A stretch of DNA of 64,000 nt from an uncultured Anaeroplasmataceae bacterium. GTDB taxonomy: Bacteria; Bacillota_I; Bacilli_A; Acholeplasmatales; Anaeroplasmataceae. Below the pieces are notes generated by a model. That model was not told the DNA's origin. It saw only the letters and a program-made list of their open reading frames with translations, and searched no databases. The stretch lies in the NCBI GenBank assembly GCA_934229785.1, contig CAKQEA010000004.1, positions 62,001 to 126,000 of the forward strand, written 5' to 3'. Both the position numbers and the translations under genes were made by a program. This document shows, in pieces, positions 1-10,738 of the stretch. Every line of letters begins with the position of its first letter. Positions within the stretch are counted from its first letter, which is position 1.

Positions 1-89
1 AGTGCTATCTTTTTCTTTATTTCCTTCTTACAAGCCTTACTATATAAATTATGCCATTCTCTATTAAAATTTAAATTCTTATCCTTCAT
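1..89 (-). CDS. hypothetical protein, N-terminal fragment
   Basis: The first 29 or so codons of a minus-strand gene that runs off the left edge. The ATG at 87-89 follows a good GGAGGG ribosome binding site with normal spacing. The visible peptide is very lysine-rich (begins MKDKNLNFNREWHNLY) with no signal peptide. It is too short to assign to a family. It lies downstream of the surface-protein cluster, separated from it by a terminator hairpin, so it is probably transcribed on its own. Confidence 0.55.
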   Translation of the reverse strand, partial: MKDKNLNFNREWHNLYSKACKKEIKKKIA

Positions 90-105
90 AAAACCCTCCA
101 AAGAT

Positions 106-142
106 TTAAAAGGATTCACATAAGAAAAGTGAATCCTTTAAA
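106..142 (-). terminator. intrinsic terminator after surface protein gene
   Basis: A near-perfect stem (AAGGATTCAC paired with GTGAATCCTT, 9-base loop), extended by A-T pairs and followed on the minus strand by a short T-rich tract. It lies 48 bases past the stop of the gene ending at 190, and closes the minus-strand surface/ABC cluster. Confidence 0.7.
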
Positions 143-189
143 TAGAACTCCATCTTACAAAATAGAGTAAACAATTTGTAAAATGAATT

Positions 190-1443
190 TTATAATTCTT
201 TATTTAATTTTCTTTTTCTTTTAACTAAAACAACTATTAAAACTACAATTGATAGAATTAACACCAAAGCACCAACTGCAATAAGAATATATCCCCACAT
301 TGGCATATGAAATGAAATACCTTCTACACATACAACAAAGCTACCTGTTAAAGATGTAGTGGTAAGAACATATCTACCATATCCTCTAACATCAAGTTTA
401 GTCATATTATCACCATCAATATGATATATAACTACCTCATTACGATTAAAATCAGGATTAGCCTCTATATAAAGCTCAACCGCATTATCTAATGATAATT
501 CCTTGGCATCACTATCCATAATTTTTACACTTGTAATTTCATAGTTCTCAGTGATATTTTCTAATAATTTACTTATACGATCATATTCTAAGCCAGAAGT
601 AATTCTTTGAGAAGAAACAATATAACCAGATGGTAAAATCTTATTAATATCATTAATTTTAACAATACTTGATTCAATACTTGAAGAAATAACATTAATT
701 GTTTTTGTAATGTAAGAATCATTACCTAAGCTTGTCTTATATTTGTTAGTTGAAGCCTTATAGATAATCTGATAATTACCTAATTCCTCTAAAACAAATT
801 GATCATTTGTTACATCAATTATCGCTCCCATAGGATTTAAAACTGATATTTCAACGTTTAATTCTTCATCTTGAAAGTAAGCCTTAGAACTTGGAATCCT
901 ACAAATTGCATTTTGTGTTGAATTAATATCTCCAATACTTTCAATCTCAATTCTTGGAACAAAAATAGCTGGATATTCAATACTATCATCTAATACTCTA
1001 TCAGTTTTAACAGCCTCATCTAATTTAACCTTAATATTAAATGAAACATCCATATTCATCGCATCAACACGACCACTAATAGGAATAGCTTTACTTAATT
1101 CATCATAACTTAAGCTAACAGTATAACAAGTCTTTTTACCATTTATAGTAGATATAATACCACTATCATCTGATGTTGGAGTAATCTTCAAATTAGTTAA
1201 AGCATTATTATCAAGTAAAGTAATTGATACTAAATAAATATCATTAATATTTGAAACCTCTACATTAGAATCAAAATATTTACCAATCATACCAGCACCA
1301 ATTGAATTAGTTCCACCAATTTCATATGTTGTAGTATATATAGACTTTTGTTCAATATTAGAATCAGCTTTGGAATTTATATTTGAAAATATAACAATCA
1401 TAAATAAAGAAATGATTACAAATACTATACCTTTTTTTCTCAA
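190..1443 (-). CDS. membrane-anchored surface protein, unknown
   Basis: About 417 residues. It has an N-terminal hydrophobic export signal, an extracytoplasmic middle, and a C-terminal transmembrane segment (about residues 380-407) ending in a short basic tail (KRKRKLNKEL). The layout is that of a protein anchored in the membrane by its C terminus; there is no LPXTG motif. The upstream gene's TGA overlaps a possible GTG start at 1450-1452, but GAGGAG lies directly against that GTG. The TTG at 1441-1443 sits 8 bases downstream of GAGGAG and leaves an intact signal peptide, so TTG is preferred. I recognise no family. It is the last gene of the ABC/lipoprotein cluster and is probably co-expressed with the two large lipoproteins. 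Confidence 0.75.
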   Translation of the reverse strand: MRKKGIVFVIISLFMIVIFSNINSKADSNIEQKSIYTTTYEIGGTNSIGAGMIGKYFDSNVEVSNINDIYLVSITLLDNNALTNLKITPTSDDSGIISTINGKKTCYTVSLSYDELSKAIPISGRVDAMNMDVSFNIKVKLDEAVKTDRVLDDSIEYPAIFVPRIEIESIGDINSTQNAICRIPSSKAYFQDEELNVEISVLNPMGAIIDVTNDQFVLEELGNYQIIYKASTNKYKTSLGNDSYITKTINVISSSIESSIVKINDINKILPSGYIVSSQRITSGLEYDRISKLLENITENYEITSVKIMDSDAKELSLDNAVELYIEANPDFNRNEVVIYHIDGDNMTKLDVRGYGRYVLTTTSLTGSFVVCVEGISFHMPMWGYILIAVGALVLILSIVVLIVVLVKRKRKLNKEL

Positions 1444-1448
1444 TTTAA

Positions 1449-4400
1449 TCACTCCTCGTATACTGCAACAATTGTTACATAACCATTTTCAACATATTTT
1501 TTAACAATACTTTCATTATCAATATCATCAATTCTTATTAACTCACCATTTAACTTAATTGCCCAATACTTAAATTTATCTGTTTCTAATTTATGTAAGT
1601 TTTTTAACTGAGTTGTTGTTAACTCATCTTTTAATGAATTACCATCAGTTATAGTTTTATATGAACGATCTAAATCATTAAACTTGCCATTAACACATTC
1701 TTGATATTTTATTGTAAGTGGACCCTTTAATATTGGTCTAATTACACAATCTTCAGTTATTTCAAAACTTATATCGTATAATACATCTGTTGTATAAGAA
1801 TATGTCTTCTTATCTCCATTTGTTGTATAAAAAATTGGTTTGTCACATTCCCAGCCAACATGTTTATATCCATTGGGAACATTAAAATAGAAATCTGATA
1901 AAACTAAATAATATGTTCTACCACTCATATAATATGTTTTTTCGCCAATCACTTTCGTAACACCATTTAATTCATATTCAGCTCTAACATTTAATCCTTC
2001 ATCCCAAACAGCGTATAATATGGGATTTGAAGTATTACGCTTAACACCCAATGTACCTAAAGAACTATCAGGTGAAGCATATTCTTCTAATCTTCCACTC
2101 TTAGTTTTATAGGACCACTTAAATAAACGGTCAGAAAATTCTTTAAATAAAGAACTATTAATCGTTAAATTACTTTGTGTTTGATTAAAATTTACTGTAT
2201 ATGATTGACTACCATCAGCATTTGTGATTACACCAGCTAAATCATCTCTAAATGGATGGCTAGCATCTGTAACATATGTGACTTTTATATCAGAATTAAT
2301 ATCATTGACCTTAATATCTTGAGAAACTGTAATATATCTATAACTTACACTATATGATGAGCCAATATTATAATCTTTAAAAATCAATTCTTCATTTTCA
2401 TCATTGTAAAAACTAAATTTATAGATTATTTTATATGTTCCACTTTTCAAAAAAGTATAATTTAATCCATCAACTTTAACCTCAGAAAAATCTGTTTTTC
2501 TCAAAATTGTTCCTACGTATTTTTGTATATCAACAGAAGAATTTGAAAAATTTATGCCATCATTATCCATTGCGATTGAATTTTCAAATTTATAGTTAGT
2601 GTTAGTGAACCATTCTGTACCATTATCAAGAATTTTATAATCACTAAATTTTTTACCATTAATTCTTATACCATAAGCATAGGATTTAATATAAACATCA
2701 TCATTAAACTTATATTCAAAATTAACAATAGCGTATTTTTCATTTTTAAGTATGTTTTTTAATTCTTCTTTATCATTACCTTTATAAGTATTGTTTTTAG
2801 CATAAACAGTATAAGAAAAACTACTTAAATTAAATAAATCATTTGTTACTTTCAATGTATAGTTTTTATTATAAATATCATCAATATTATTTAATTCTAA
2901 TGCATCAGTATCCTTCAAATTTAGTTTTTGCCTTGTGCCATCATAATAATAGTATAGTTTACCTGATGCAACTTCTTCATCATCACAATATACACTATAT
3001 TTGCCTTTTTCTTCACCTTTGTATTCAAATGATAAATATTTAACATAACCATATCTATCAACTAAACGGTATACAACATACATTGTATCAGTTGTCATTT
3101 CAAATGTTGATGGATTCCAATCCTCATAATTGTAATTAACTTTAGTATAAATACCATTAACTAATGAATAAATACTAAAATCCTCTTGATTCATGTGATA
3201 AACATCATTGTCAGAATTATATGCATTATGTGATGAATACTCTGTACCATAAGAAACATAATCGATTGTAGGAATATGAACTGTATCCTCCTTAAAATAT
3301 GCTTTACTGCTTACATATACATCATTAACCACATCATATGTCCAATTAATTGTTTCAATATTATCTTCATCGTGCTCATATTCATCAGTTATAGTAATTG
3401 TTGGACTTTCTTGTTTTCTAATAACAACTGTTCCTTTTTTTACCTCACCATTAACAGTGCCTTCAAGGTATAGGGCAAAATCATTGTTGAAAGTAAATAC
3501 ATTATTACTAATTGAAATATCAATTTCCTTTGAATAATCAACTTCGCCATTATTCTTTAAATTATAAGCTTTATATTTTAAATTACCTTCATCAAGATTA
3601 GGATATATCTTGCTTCTAAATAAATCATATATATTCATTTTTTCATTTTCTTCTGCTTCATAGCCTAACTCTAAACGCTTGTACATTCTTTGAGAAAATG
3701 TTGAGAATGTTTGCCATTCTAGATAATCACCATATAGAGGATAACCTAATTTTTCATCATAGCCATAACAATCATAAGTAGCCATAAAAGTGAACACTTC
3801 ACCTTTACTATCTACAATTGATTTTGAATTAGTTGAATCAGTTGGTTTAATTACCATCCTTGTACTATGAAGAGTATTTACATCTTCTCCACTAATTGAT
3901 GAATAAAATGTATTTATTAATCTATTAGCAAAATCATAATCCATTTCTGCATTATAGATTGTATTTCCTGTTAAGCTTGATACATCAGTTGAAAAATAGA
4001 AAGCTTCAGTATCAAACGTTGATGTTGTATCACCTTCAAGTGGCTTATAATCAATTTCTGATAATTTAACCATAGAACTATAATCAATAACTAATCTTTT
4101 ATATGTAGGTCCCATATTAAACATTTCAGTCATTGCACCTGTTGATGCACCAACAAGCAACAAATCAACATTAGCAGTATCACCTAAATCAAATACATAA
4201 TAATATTTACCAGTGTCCGCATGAAATTCATATGTTAAATCACCAAATTTATCAGCTTGAAAGAAATTACACCAATCAATTAATGAATAATTATCTTCAT
4301 CCACCATTTCATCAGTAGCAACTATTTTATTATTAAATGTATAATAACATATATCTCTTGCATAACCAGTTTTTACATGAATGTAATCTTGATCTTTTAA

Positions 4401-5402
4401 ATTTCCAATTATATCCGAATTATATGCATTCATTTGTTTTACTAATTTATAATGACCATTTTTAGCAATCAAATATGAATATACAGGATTGAAGACATCA
4501 AGCATTGTTGCAGCTTTATTCAAACCACTATAATGAGTTTTAACTAAGTAATATCCATCTTCTAACTTATCATTAGCATCGACATAAGATGTTGTATATC
4601 CAATAAATCTTGTTATGTCAAACTCGACAGTATATCCAACCTTAGTTTTTAATCTATCATCTTCATTTGAAAGTTTAGCATTCCAGTTAACAAATTCAAC
4701 ATTTAATTTAATTGGATCAGAAATATTTAGTCCTTTTAAATCATAATAAATTGTTTGAATTGTACCTGTTCTATCAATAATACTTTCAGTGTCAGACACT
4801 CTATTTTCGGGATCACTTACAGTGTATGTTAAAATACCCATATTACCATTATCATCAATTGTCGGACAATGATATCTCATATCATATTGAATTCTTAAAA
4901 ATACACCATTGTCATTTTTTTCAATATATGTTTCATCGCTTATGACATCATCAGGAAATCTCAAATAACCATACTGGTCTGCTAATGAGCCTTTAACAAT
5001 AGTATCTTCTAAAATTTTAGCATCATATTCAATTTCATAGATACCATTATTAATGAATTCTTCTTCTTCCCATTTAGCATATAAGGTTACATCACACATT
5101 TTGGTATATAAATAATCTGTTTCATATGGTTTAGTATAAGCTTGATCGAAATACCAACCAGCAAAACGATAACCAACCTTATTAGGTATAGGGAGTTTAG
5201 GAATGTTGTTAGCTGTATAAATAACATCACTAAGTGATTCAGTTAATCCTTCTGAACTAAAAGATATTTTAAATTCAGTATCACCATAATGATTTTTTAT
5301 AACATCAATAGGATTAGATGCTGATGATTTACATGCGGAAAGGGCAAATAAGCCCAATCCACATGTAAGTAATAACATTAATTTAAAAGAATTTTTTTTC
5401 AT
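1449..5402 (-). CDS. large lipoprotein with InlB-type (Flg_new) repeats
   Basis: 1317 residues. A type II signal peptide ends in a lipobox LSAC with Cys24 as the predicted lipidated residue. Near residues 65-112 is a Listeria-Bacteroides/InlB B-type repeat (features GYRFAGWYFDQ and VTLYAKW). Further degenerate copies lie near the C terminus (ILYAVWDEG; HVGWECDKP; KFKYWAI). These repeats are beta-grasp-like adhesive modules found in secreted proteins of gut Firmicutes and Listeria. The large middle is unassigned and rich in Tyr, Asp and Asn. The RBS AAAGGAG precedes the ATG. Its stop overlaps the start region of the next gene. Likely exposed on the cell surface; substrate unknown. Confidence 0.85.
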   Translation of the reverse strand: MKKNSFKLMLLLTCGLGLFALSACKSSASNPIDVIKNHYGDTEFKISFSSEGLTESLSDVIYTANNIPKLPIPNKVGYRFAGWYFDQAYTKPYETDYLYTKMCDVTLYAKWEEEEFINNGIYEIEYDAKILEDTIVKGSLADQYGYLRFPDDVISDETYIEKNDNGVFLRIQYDMRYHCPTIDDNGNMGILTYTVSDPENRVSDTESIIDRTGTIQTIYYDLKGLNISDPIKLNVEFVNWNAKLSNEDDRLKTKVGYTVEFDITRFIGYTTSYVDANDKLEDGYYLVKTHYSGLNKAATMLDVFNPVYSYLIAKNGHYKLVKQMNAYNSDIIGNLKDQDYIHVKTGYARDICYYTFNNKIVATDEMVDEDNYSLIDWCNFFQADKFGDLTYEFHADTGKYYYVFDLGDTANVDLLLVGASTGAMTEMFNMGPTYKRLVIDYSSMVKLSEIDYKPLEGDTTSTFDTEAFYFSTDVSSLTGNTIYNAEMDYDFANRLINTFYSSISGEDVNTLHSTRMVIKPTDSTNSKSIVDSKGEVFTFMATYDCYGYDEKLGYPLYGDYLEWQTFSTFSQRMYKRLELGYEAEENEKMNIYDLFRSKIYPNLDEGNLKYKAYNLKNNGEVDYSKEIDISISNNVFTFNNDFALYLEGTVNGEVKKGTVVIRKQESPTITITDEYEHDEDNIETINWTYDVVNDVYVSSKAYFKEDTVHIPTIDYVSYGTEYSSHNAYNSDNDVYHMNQEDFSIYSLVNGIYTKVNYNYEDWNPSTFEMTTDTMYVVYRLVDRYGYVKYLSFEYKGEEKGKYSVYCDDEEVASGKLYYYYDGTRQKLNLKDTDALELNNIDDIYNKNYTLKVTNDLFNLSSFSYTVYAKNNTYKGNDKEELKNILKNEKYAIVNFEYKFNDDVYIKSYAYGIRINGKKFSDYKILDNGTEWFTNTNYKFENSIAMDNDGINFSNSSVDIQKYVGTILRKTDFSEVKVDGLNYTFLKSGTYKIIYKFSFYNDENEELIFKDYNIGSSYSVSYRYITVSQDIKVNDINSDIKVTYVTDASHPFRDDLAGVITNADGSQSYTVNFNQTQSNLTINSSLFKEFSDRLFKWSYKTKSGRLEEYASPDSSLGTLGVKRNTSNPILYAVWDEGLNVRAEYELNGVTKVIGEKTYYMSGRTYYLVLSDFYFNVPNGYKHVGWECDKPIFYTTNGDKKTYSYTTDVLYDISFEITEDCVIRPILKGPLTIKYQECVNGKFNDLDRSYKTITDGNSLKDELTTTQLKNLHKLETDKFKYWAIKLNGELIRIDDIDNESIVKKYVENGYVTIVAVYEE

Positions 5403-5428
5403 TTAAAAAACTCCTTTCGTTTTTTTAA

Positions 5429-8428
5429 TTATATTAATCTAACCTTGTAAGAAGAAACTGTATCATAATCATTAATCCAATTAGAATCAAATACGTTAGG
5501 TAAGGCACTAACTAAATCAGCAACAGTACTAATTTTACCTACTACATTTAATCCATCAGCACTGTAATAAATTTTTCTTGATGCAGTAGTACAATCAGTA
5601 AAAGCATTTGTGTGAATTTTTGATACAGAATTTAAATAAATATAATTACTACTTGTAGTATAAGAAATTGATCCCTCGAGAACTTCAAATCGAATAATAT
5701 TTTTTGTGTCATCAATATTTCCTAAATTAATACTATTTGTTAAACTATTCTTCACAATATAACTATAAAGTTCAACATCGTAAATATTGTTTCCATCTAC
5801 TGTTATTAAAGATACACGCTTTAAAAGTGAAAGATATATATAATTTGCCATAATCATTGTTGAACCAAAATAGAATTCACCATCTTTAACTGTTGTTGCA
5901 TTTCTCTCTTCTTCTCCATTCACAGGTATAAACTCCGTTAAAGTTTCAATTTTAAATGCATAGGCACCAACATTTTTAAGATTAGCTAAACTAAAACTTA
6001 AACTTGAAACTGATGTGCCTTCTAATGCATGTGCTCCAATACTTTCAACTTTTGCATTATTGAAATCAATTTTTGTTATAACGGAGCAATCTAAAAATGC
6101 ATTTTCACCTATATATGTAATATTAGAACCAAACTTAACAATTTTAACTAAATCATTTTCTTTAAATGCATTATCAGCAATTTTTGTAACTTTTTTACCT
6201 TCTATTTCATCTGGAATTATAACACCAAACGTATTATTGCCTAAGTCAACTGCTGTATTCTTATCAAAACCTGTAACAATAACTTCATTACCACTTGCAT
6301 CATATGTAAAACCTTTATAGTTAATTAAATTACATATAACATCTAAATATTTATTTGTTGTAATTGTACTATTTAAATCATATTCCTTACCAAATTGGCT
6401 TACTTCAATAGATTCATCACTTAAATGACTTGCATTTTTTAATTCAATAAATGATGTACCATACTGCGCATCAACTGCACTTAAAATTTCATTGATAGTT
6501 ATTGCATCGCTATTTGTACGTGAAATTGTTACGCTGTATTTTTCATCTGTAAGTTCATTTGTTAAATTAACTTTAATATTTGGTGAGTCAGTACTTGAAA
6601 TATTTACAACCTTTATATCCTTGTATATTTCGTTATCAGCATAAGTGAAAGTACCATAATATGTTGCATAACCATTATCACCACCAATTGCATGATAAAC
6701 ATCATCTGAAATATTAAGATTATTGAATACAACATAATCCATACTTTCAAGTGTAGATACAATCATTCTAGCGTTATACGCAAAAACACCTTCTTGAAGT
6801 TCTGTTGAATATAAGTAACATTCAATGTCAGCATATGGACTATCAATCCATACATAGATATCTTTATAATCATTTAATTTTAAATTATAATTAATAAAAC
6901 TAAATGATTCTGGTAAAACTAATGTTTTAAATTTTTTATTAACAAATGTTCCAACCTGAATACCATTAATACCATCAGGTACATTTATAGTATCATTTTC
7001 GATTATATCATAAGAAACTAATACTTTGCCTTTTTCAGTATTTTGATAAATCATATTACCATCATTAACAAATGACGAATTATCACTAAATTTTAAATTA
7101 AGTGGAACCATTGATAAACTCTTCACACTATCAGGAATTTCAATATCAAAATCATATTCTTTTCCTGTATAGAAATTAAATGATTCATTATTGTAGTTAA
7201 ATACACTTTTACTCCAGAAAGACTCATAAATTGCTTCAACTCCCTCTGGTATTTTTACGGTTTCAGGAGTCAAATCTAAATTGTTAAAACAATTTTGAAT
7301 AATTTTTAATGTAGAAGGTAGTTCAATTGATTCTACAGATGATGCACCTGTTCCGGAAGAAAATCCTCTAATATAGCCAATACCTTCTTGAACTATAACT
7401 TTCTTTAAAATTGTACTATTAAAAATAGCATTATCAAAAATATAGGCAGCTTTTACATTTTTTATTGACTTATTACCATTTTCATCTTCAACTGTGATTT
7501 TAGATGGAATAGAAATAACAGGAACACTACCGACATCAACTTTTTTTGCATCACTTGCTTTATATTCTCCATATGTTCCAGCACAAAATAAATCATCACT
7601 ATTAGGACTAATCTTATATCCTAAGAATGGAGATTTCCATAATACTTTAACAGTTGTGTTTTTAGTAATAGCCTTTGTAAAGTCAATTTCATTACCCTCT
7701 TCATCAACATAATAAATATCTTCACTTGACATGTAAGACTTAACAATGTTATTTTGTTCGATTGTTAATTCGTTATTATCATCGTCCTTTATTGTATCGC
7801 CATTATCATCTAATGCTTTAGCTGTTGTTGGACTTTCAAGTACAGTATTAGGTTTAATCTTTGTTGCATAAACATCTTCATAACCATTATTAAATGTTAT
7901 AGTTGCAACACTTTGAGCGTACAAAGTCTTAGCTGGATCACCACTATTATATTTAACAGTGCATTCAGGGTTTGTATACCATCCATCAAATGTTAAATCC
8001 TTACCAGGATTATATGTACCATTAATAACATCAGCTAAATCTCTTGTTCCTTGAGATTCACCATTAATAACGATATTAACCTCATCTGCTACATAATAAG
8101 CATAAACAGTTACACTCTTATCTAGATCTTTATTTTCAAATTCATTAACAAATCCCTCATCTAAGAACCAACCACGGAAAGTATAATAATCCATTGCTGG
8201 TGCTTCGGGTACTGTAACCTTACCATTAGTAATTAAGGCAGGTGATGTTAAATTCTTCCACTCACCATTTTCCTTTACCTTAAATGTAACATACTTCTCT
8301 TTTGCATTATCATCCTCATTAATTCCTGGATTATCTGGTTCATTTGGCTTTGTTGTATTATCGCAGCCTGCAAGTGCTAGTACTGATGTTGCAAGTACTA
8401 AGCCAACTAATAAACTTTTCTTCTTCAT
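5429..8428 (-). CDS. BspA-type leucine-rich-repeat lipoprotein with InlB repeats
   Basis: 999 residues. The lipobox is LAGC with Cys22 lipidated. Residues about 45-170 carry two InlB/Flg_new repeats (YTFRGWFLDEGF; LTFDGWYTNPEC). The rest contains scattered BspA-like LRR_5 units such as ITKIADNAFKEN, ITYIGENAFLDC and VESIGAHALEG, plus others earlier. BspA-type LRR proteins are surface adhesins that bind host or bacterial ligands; that role is inferred here. It is 27 bases upstream of the 1317-residue lipoprotein gene and 69 bases downstream of the ABC genes, so it is probably in the same transcript. Confidence 0.88.
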   Translation of the reverse strand: MKKKSLLVGLVLATSVLALAGCDNTTKPNEPDNPGINEDDNAKEKYVTFKVKENGEWKNLTSPALITNGKVTVPEAPAMDYYTFRGWFLDEGFVNEFENKDLDKSVTVYAYYVADEVNIVINGESQGTRDLADVINGTYNPGKDLTFDGWYTNPECTVKYNSGDPAKTLYAQSVATITFNNGYEDVYATKIKPNTVLESPTTAKALDDNGDTIKDDDNNELTIEQNNIVKSYMSSEDIYYVDEEGNEIDFTKAITKNTTVKVLWKSPFLGYKISPNSDDLFCAGTYGEYKASDAKKVDVGSVPVISIPSKITVEDENGNKSIKNVKAAYIFDNAIFNSTILKKVIVQEGIGYIRGFSSGTGASSVESIELPSTLKIIQNCFNNLDLTPETVKIPEGVEAIYESFWSKSVFNYNNESFNFYTGKEYDFDIEIPDSVKSLSMVPLNLKFSDNSSFVNDGNMIYQNTEKGKVLVSYDIIENDTINVPDGINGIQVGTFVNKKFKTLVLPESFSFINYNLKLNDYKDIYVWIDSPYADIECYLYSTELQEGVFAYNARMIVSTLESMDYVVFNNLNISDDVYHAIGGDNGYATYYGTFTYADNEIYKDIKVVNISSTDSPNIKVNLTNELTDEKYSVTISRTNSDAITINEILSAVDAQYGTSFIELKNASHLSDESIEVSQFGKEYDLNSTITTNKYLDVICNLINYKGFTYDASGNEVIVTGFDKNTAVDLGNNTFGVIIPDEIEGKKVTKIADNAFKENDLVKIVKFGSNITYIGENAFLDCSVITKIDFNNAKVESIGAHALEGTSVSSLSFSLANLKNVGAYAFKIETLTEFIPVNGEEERNATTVKDGEFYFGSTMIMANYIYLSLLKRVSLITVDGNNIYDVELYSYIVKNSLTNSINLGNIDDTKNIIRFEVLEGSISYTTSSNYIYLNSVSKIHTNAFTDCTTASRKIYYSADGLNVVGKISTVADLVSALPNVFDSNWINDYDTVSSYKVRLI

Positions 8429-8497
8429 TTTTAAATCTTCTCCTTCTTTTATTTAAATTGTTTTAGTTTGAACTAAAAACAAATTAAAACTAAATAA

Positions 8498-10738
8498 TTA
8501 AATATCATATCTTGAAATAATTTCACTTGGTGTTTTAGTTATAACAAATAGGTATGGTATTAATGATACAATTAGCATTAAAATTGCACCAAAAACATTT
8601 ACTAAAGCACTAATTCCTATAAATAAGCCAAAGTTCAAATTACTTACACTATAATAGCTTGCAAACAAAATTGTTGCTACTAAAATACCAATAAAATATA
8701 CAGTTATATTTTTATAAATAACTCTAATCATTTCTTTAAACAATAAATTAGATTTATTTACACCAATTGCACGATATATTCCATATTCCTTACTATTTTT
8801 TAAGCTTTCTGACATTTCAATGAAATAATAAATGCATAATGTTAATACTATAGCAATAATTAGAATATATACTATTCTCATTCCTTCACTCTTTTTAAGT
8901 GCATCATTGTTTTTATATATAGCATTAATATCTACACCCTTAATACCTCTTGTATTTAATCTTGTATTAAGATTATTAAGCTGTTCCCCACCATTTGTCG
9001 ATATTTCAAAATAATAACTTGTTGTTGTATCATTACCTAAAATATCAATATTTGGAGTTAAATAAACAAATATATTATCTAAGGCATTACTTGTAACATT
9101 AATTGTAATATCAGTATCCATAACATCTCTTGTGATGTTAAAACTCTTAACATACATTTCACTATTTTCAATATAAATAGCAGTTGACTGATTGACAAGC
9201 TTTTTGTTTGCCATTTCTGAAATATAGTCAGCCTCAGAGGTATTACTCATCATCTTATATAAAGAATTTCTACTTATATCTATAACAATTTGATTATCAT
9301 TTAATTCTTTGTTACCATCATATAGCTTTATTGTCGCTGAATAAGTCATATCAGAATAACTGCCATTAAAAAATAAATGATTATTATCAATGAATTTTAA
9401 ATTGTTGTAAATTCCTAAAAAATTAACATAATCAATTTTAGTAAACCATACTTGATTTTCATCACCATCAACAATACCGGATATACTATAATCATTATCA
9501 AACTTCATCAATAATATCGCTTCATCATTTTCAAGTTCATTAATTCTTAAATCATGCTTAATATTATCAGCAAGTACCTTTGAAATTAAAACTTGACCAT
9601 TTTTAGGCATATCACCATATATAATATTTAACCTAGTGTTTTTTTCAATTGCCTTTGGAGTATATGACTCCTTTAAAGAAGCAATTGAAGAAATATTATT
9701 ATATGAGAAATTTGCACTGCGTTGATTGATCTCAAAGAAATCAATATTTTCATAATAATTTCTATCAATCATAGATAACTCAGAGTAAGTATTTAAATTA
9801 GTATAAACTGAATTTTCACTTATTTTTTTATGGGTTTGAATATTATTAATACTTTCATTTAGCGCAAAGCCAAATACACAAGAAATAATAGCCATTAATA
9901 CAAGGAAAAGCTTTTTAAAAACATTTCCCTTTTTTTCATTATTAATGCTTAAGAACTTAAAAATAGTTTTTAAATTAAATAGCTTACCTGTATTTTTTGA
10001 TTCACTTTGACTAAAAATTTCAACATTTGTATCATCATTATCATTAAATACATAGCCATTTGAATCTAGAACTGTTGTATTTTCTTGTAAAACTCCATCA
10101 ATAAGCTCAATATGACTATCAGCATATTTATTAATTAATGATGTTTCATGAGTGACTAAAACAACTAACCTTGTTTTAGAAATTTTTTTCAATATATTCA
10201 TAACATGAATAGTGTTTTCAACATCCAAATTACCAGTAGGCTCATCAGCTAAAATGATATTTGTACCTTTAATTAGGGCTCTTGCAATAGCAACTCTTTG
10301 CTTTTGTCCACCTGAAAGTGCATCAGCACTCTTATGCTCATACTTCTTTAAATCAACAAGCTCTAAAACCTTACTAGTTCTTCTTTTAATTTCATCATCA
10401 TCAGTAAATCCTGCAATTTTCATTGCATTATATAAAATTTCAGAAACACTACAGCCCTTTTCAAGATAATAGTTTTGGAAAATAAAACCAATCTTCTTGT
10501 CCCTAACCTTATCTCTATTCTTACTAGTTATTTTTTCACCATCAACACAAATATAGCCCTTATCTTGAACATCAAGACCGCCAATTATATTAAGAAGTGT
10601 AGTCTTACCACTACCAGACTTACCAAATATTGCAACTAGCCCTTTATCTGGTAACGTAAATGAAACATCATTTAAAACGCAATTTCTCCTTGTAAGCTTG
10701 GAGCCAAAAGTTTTTGATAAATGATTAACCTCAATCAT
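8498..10738 (-). CDS. MacB/LolD-like ABC transporter, ATPase fused to FtsX permease
   Basis: 746 residues. The N-terminal ATPase has Walker A GKSGSGKTT (about residue 40), signature LSGGQKQR and Walker B ILADEPTGNLD. It is followed by one transmembrane helix (about 275-295), a long extracytoplasmic domain, and three C-terminal helices of the FtsX/MacB type (about 625-740). Half-transporters of this kind do not import; they drive export of peptides or lipoproteins, or signalling. The ATG overlaps the upstream gene's stop (ATGA, 10735-10738), so the two are translationally coupled and likely form a heterodimer. Close linkage to two lipoproteins suggests handling of surface lipoproteins or defence against cell-envelope peptides. 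Confidence 0.88.
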   Translation of the reverse strand: MIEVNHLSKTFGSKLTRRNCVLNDVSFTLPDKGLVAIFGKSGSGKTTLLNIIGGLDVQDKGYICVDGEKITSKNRDKVRDKKIGFIFQNYYLEKGCSVSEILYNAMKIAGFTDDDEIKRRTSKVLELVDLKKYEHKSADALSGGQKQRVAIARALIKGTNIILADEPTGNLDVENTIHVMNILKKISKTRLVVLVTHETSLINKYADSHIELIDGVLQENTTVLDSNGYVFNDNDDTNVEIFSQSESKNTGKLFNLKTIFKFLSINNEKKGNVFKKLFLVLMAIISCVFGFALNESINNIQTHKKISENSVYTNLNTYSELSMIDRNYYENIDFFEINQRSANFSYNNISSIASLKESYTPKAIEKNTRLNIIYGDMPKNGQVLISKVLADNIKHDLRINELENDEAILLMKFDNDYSISGIVDGDENQVWFTKIDYVNFLGIYNNLKFIDNNHLFFNGSYSDMTYSATIKLYDGNKELNDNQIVIDISRNSLYKMMSNTSEADYISEMANKKLVNQSTAIYIENSEMYVKSFNITRDVMDTDITINVTSNALDNIFVYLTPNIDILGNDTTTSYYFEISTNGGEQLNNLNTRLNTRGIKGVDINAIYKNNDALKKSEGMRIVYILIIAIVLTLCIYYFIEMSESLKNSKEYGIYRAIGVNKSNLLFKEMIRVIYKNITVYFIGILVATILFASYYSVSNLNFGLFIGISALVNVFGAILMLIVSLIPYLFVITKTPSEIISRYDI

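Noticed and set aside
10735..10738. Recoding of TGA as tryptophan, as in some mollicutes
   Set aside because: TGA acts as a stop in several tightly overlapping genes and all Trp codons checked are TGG.
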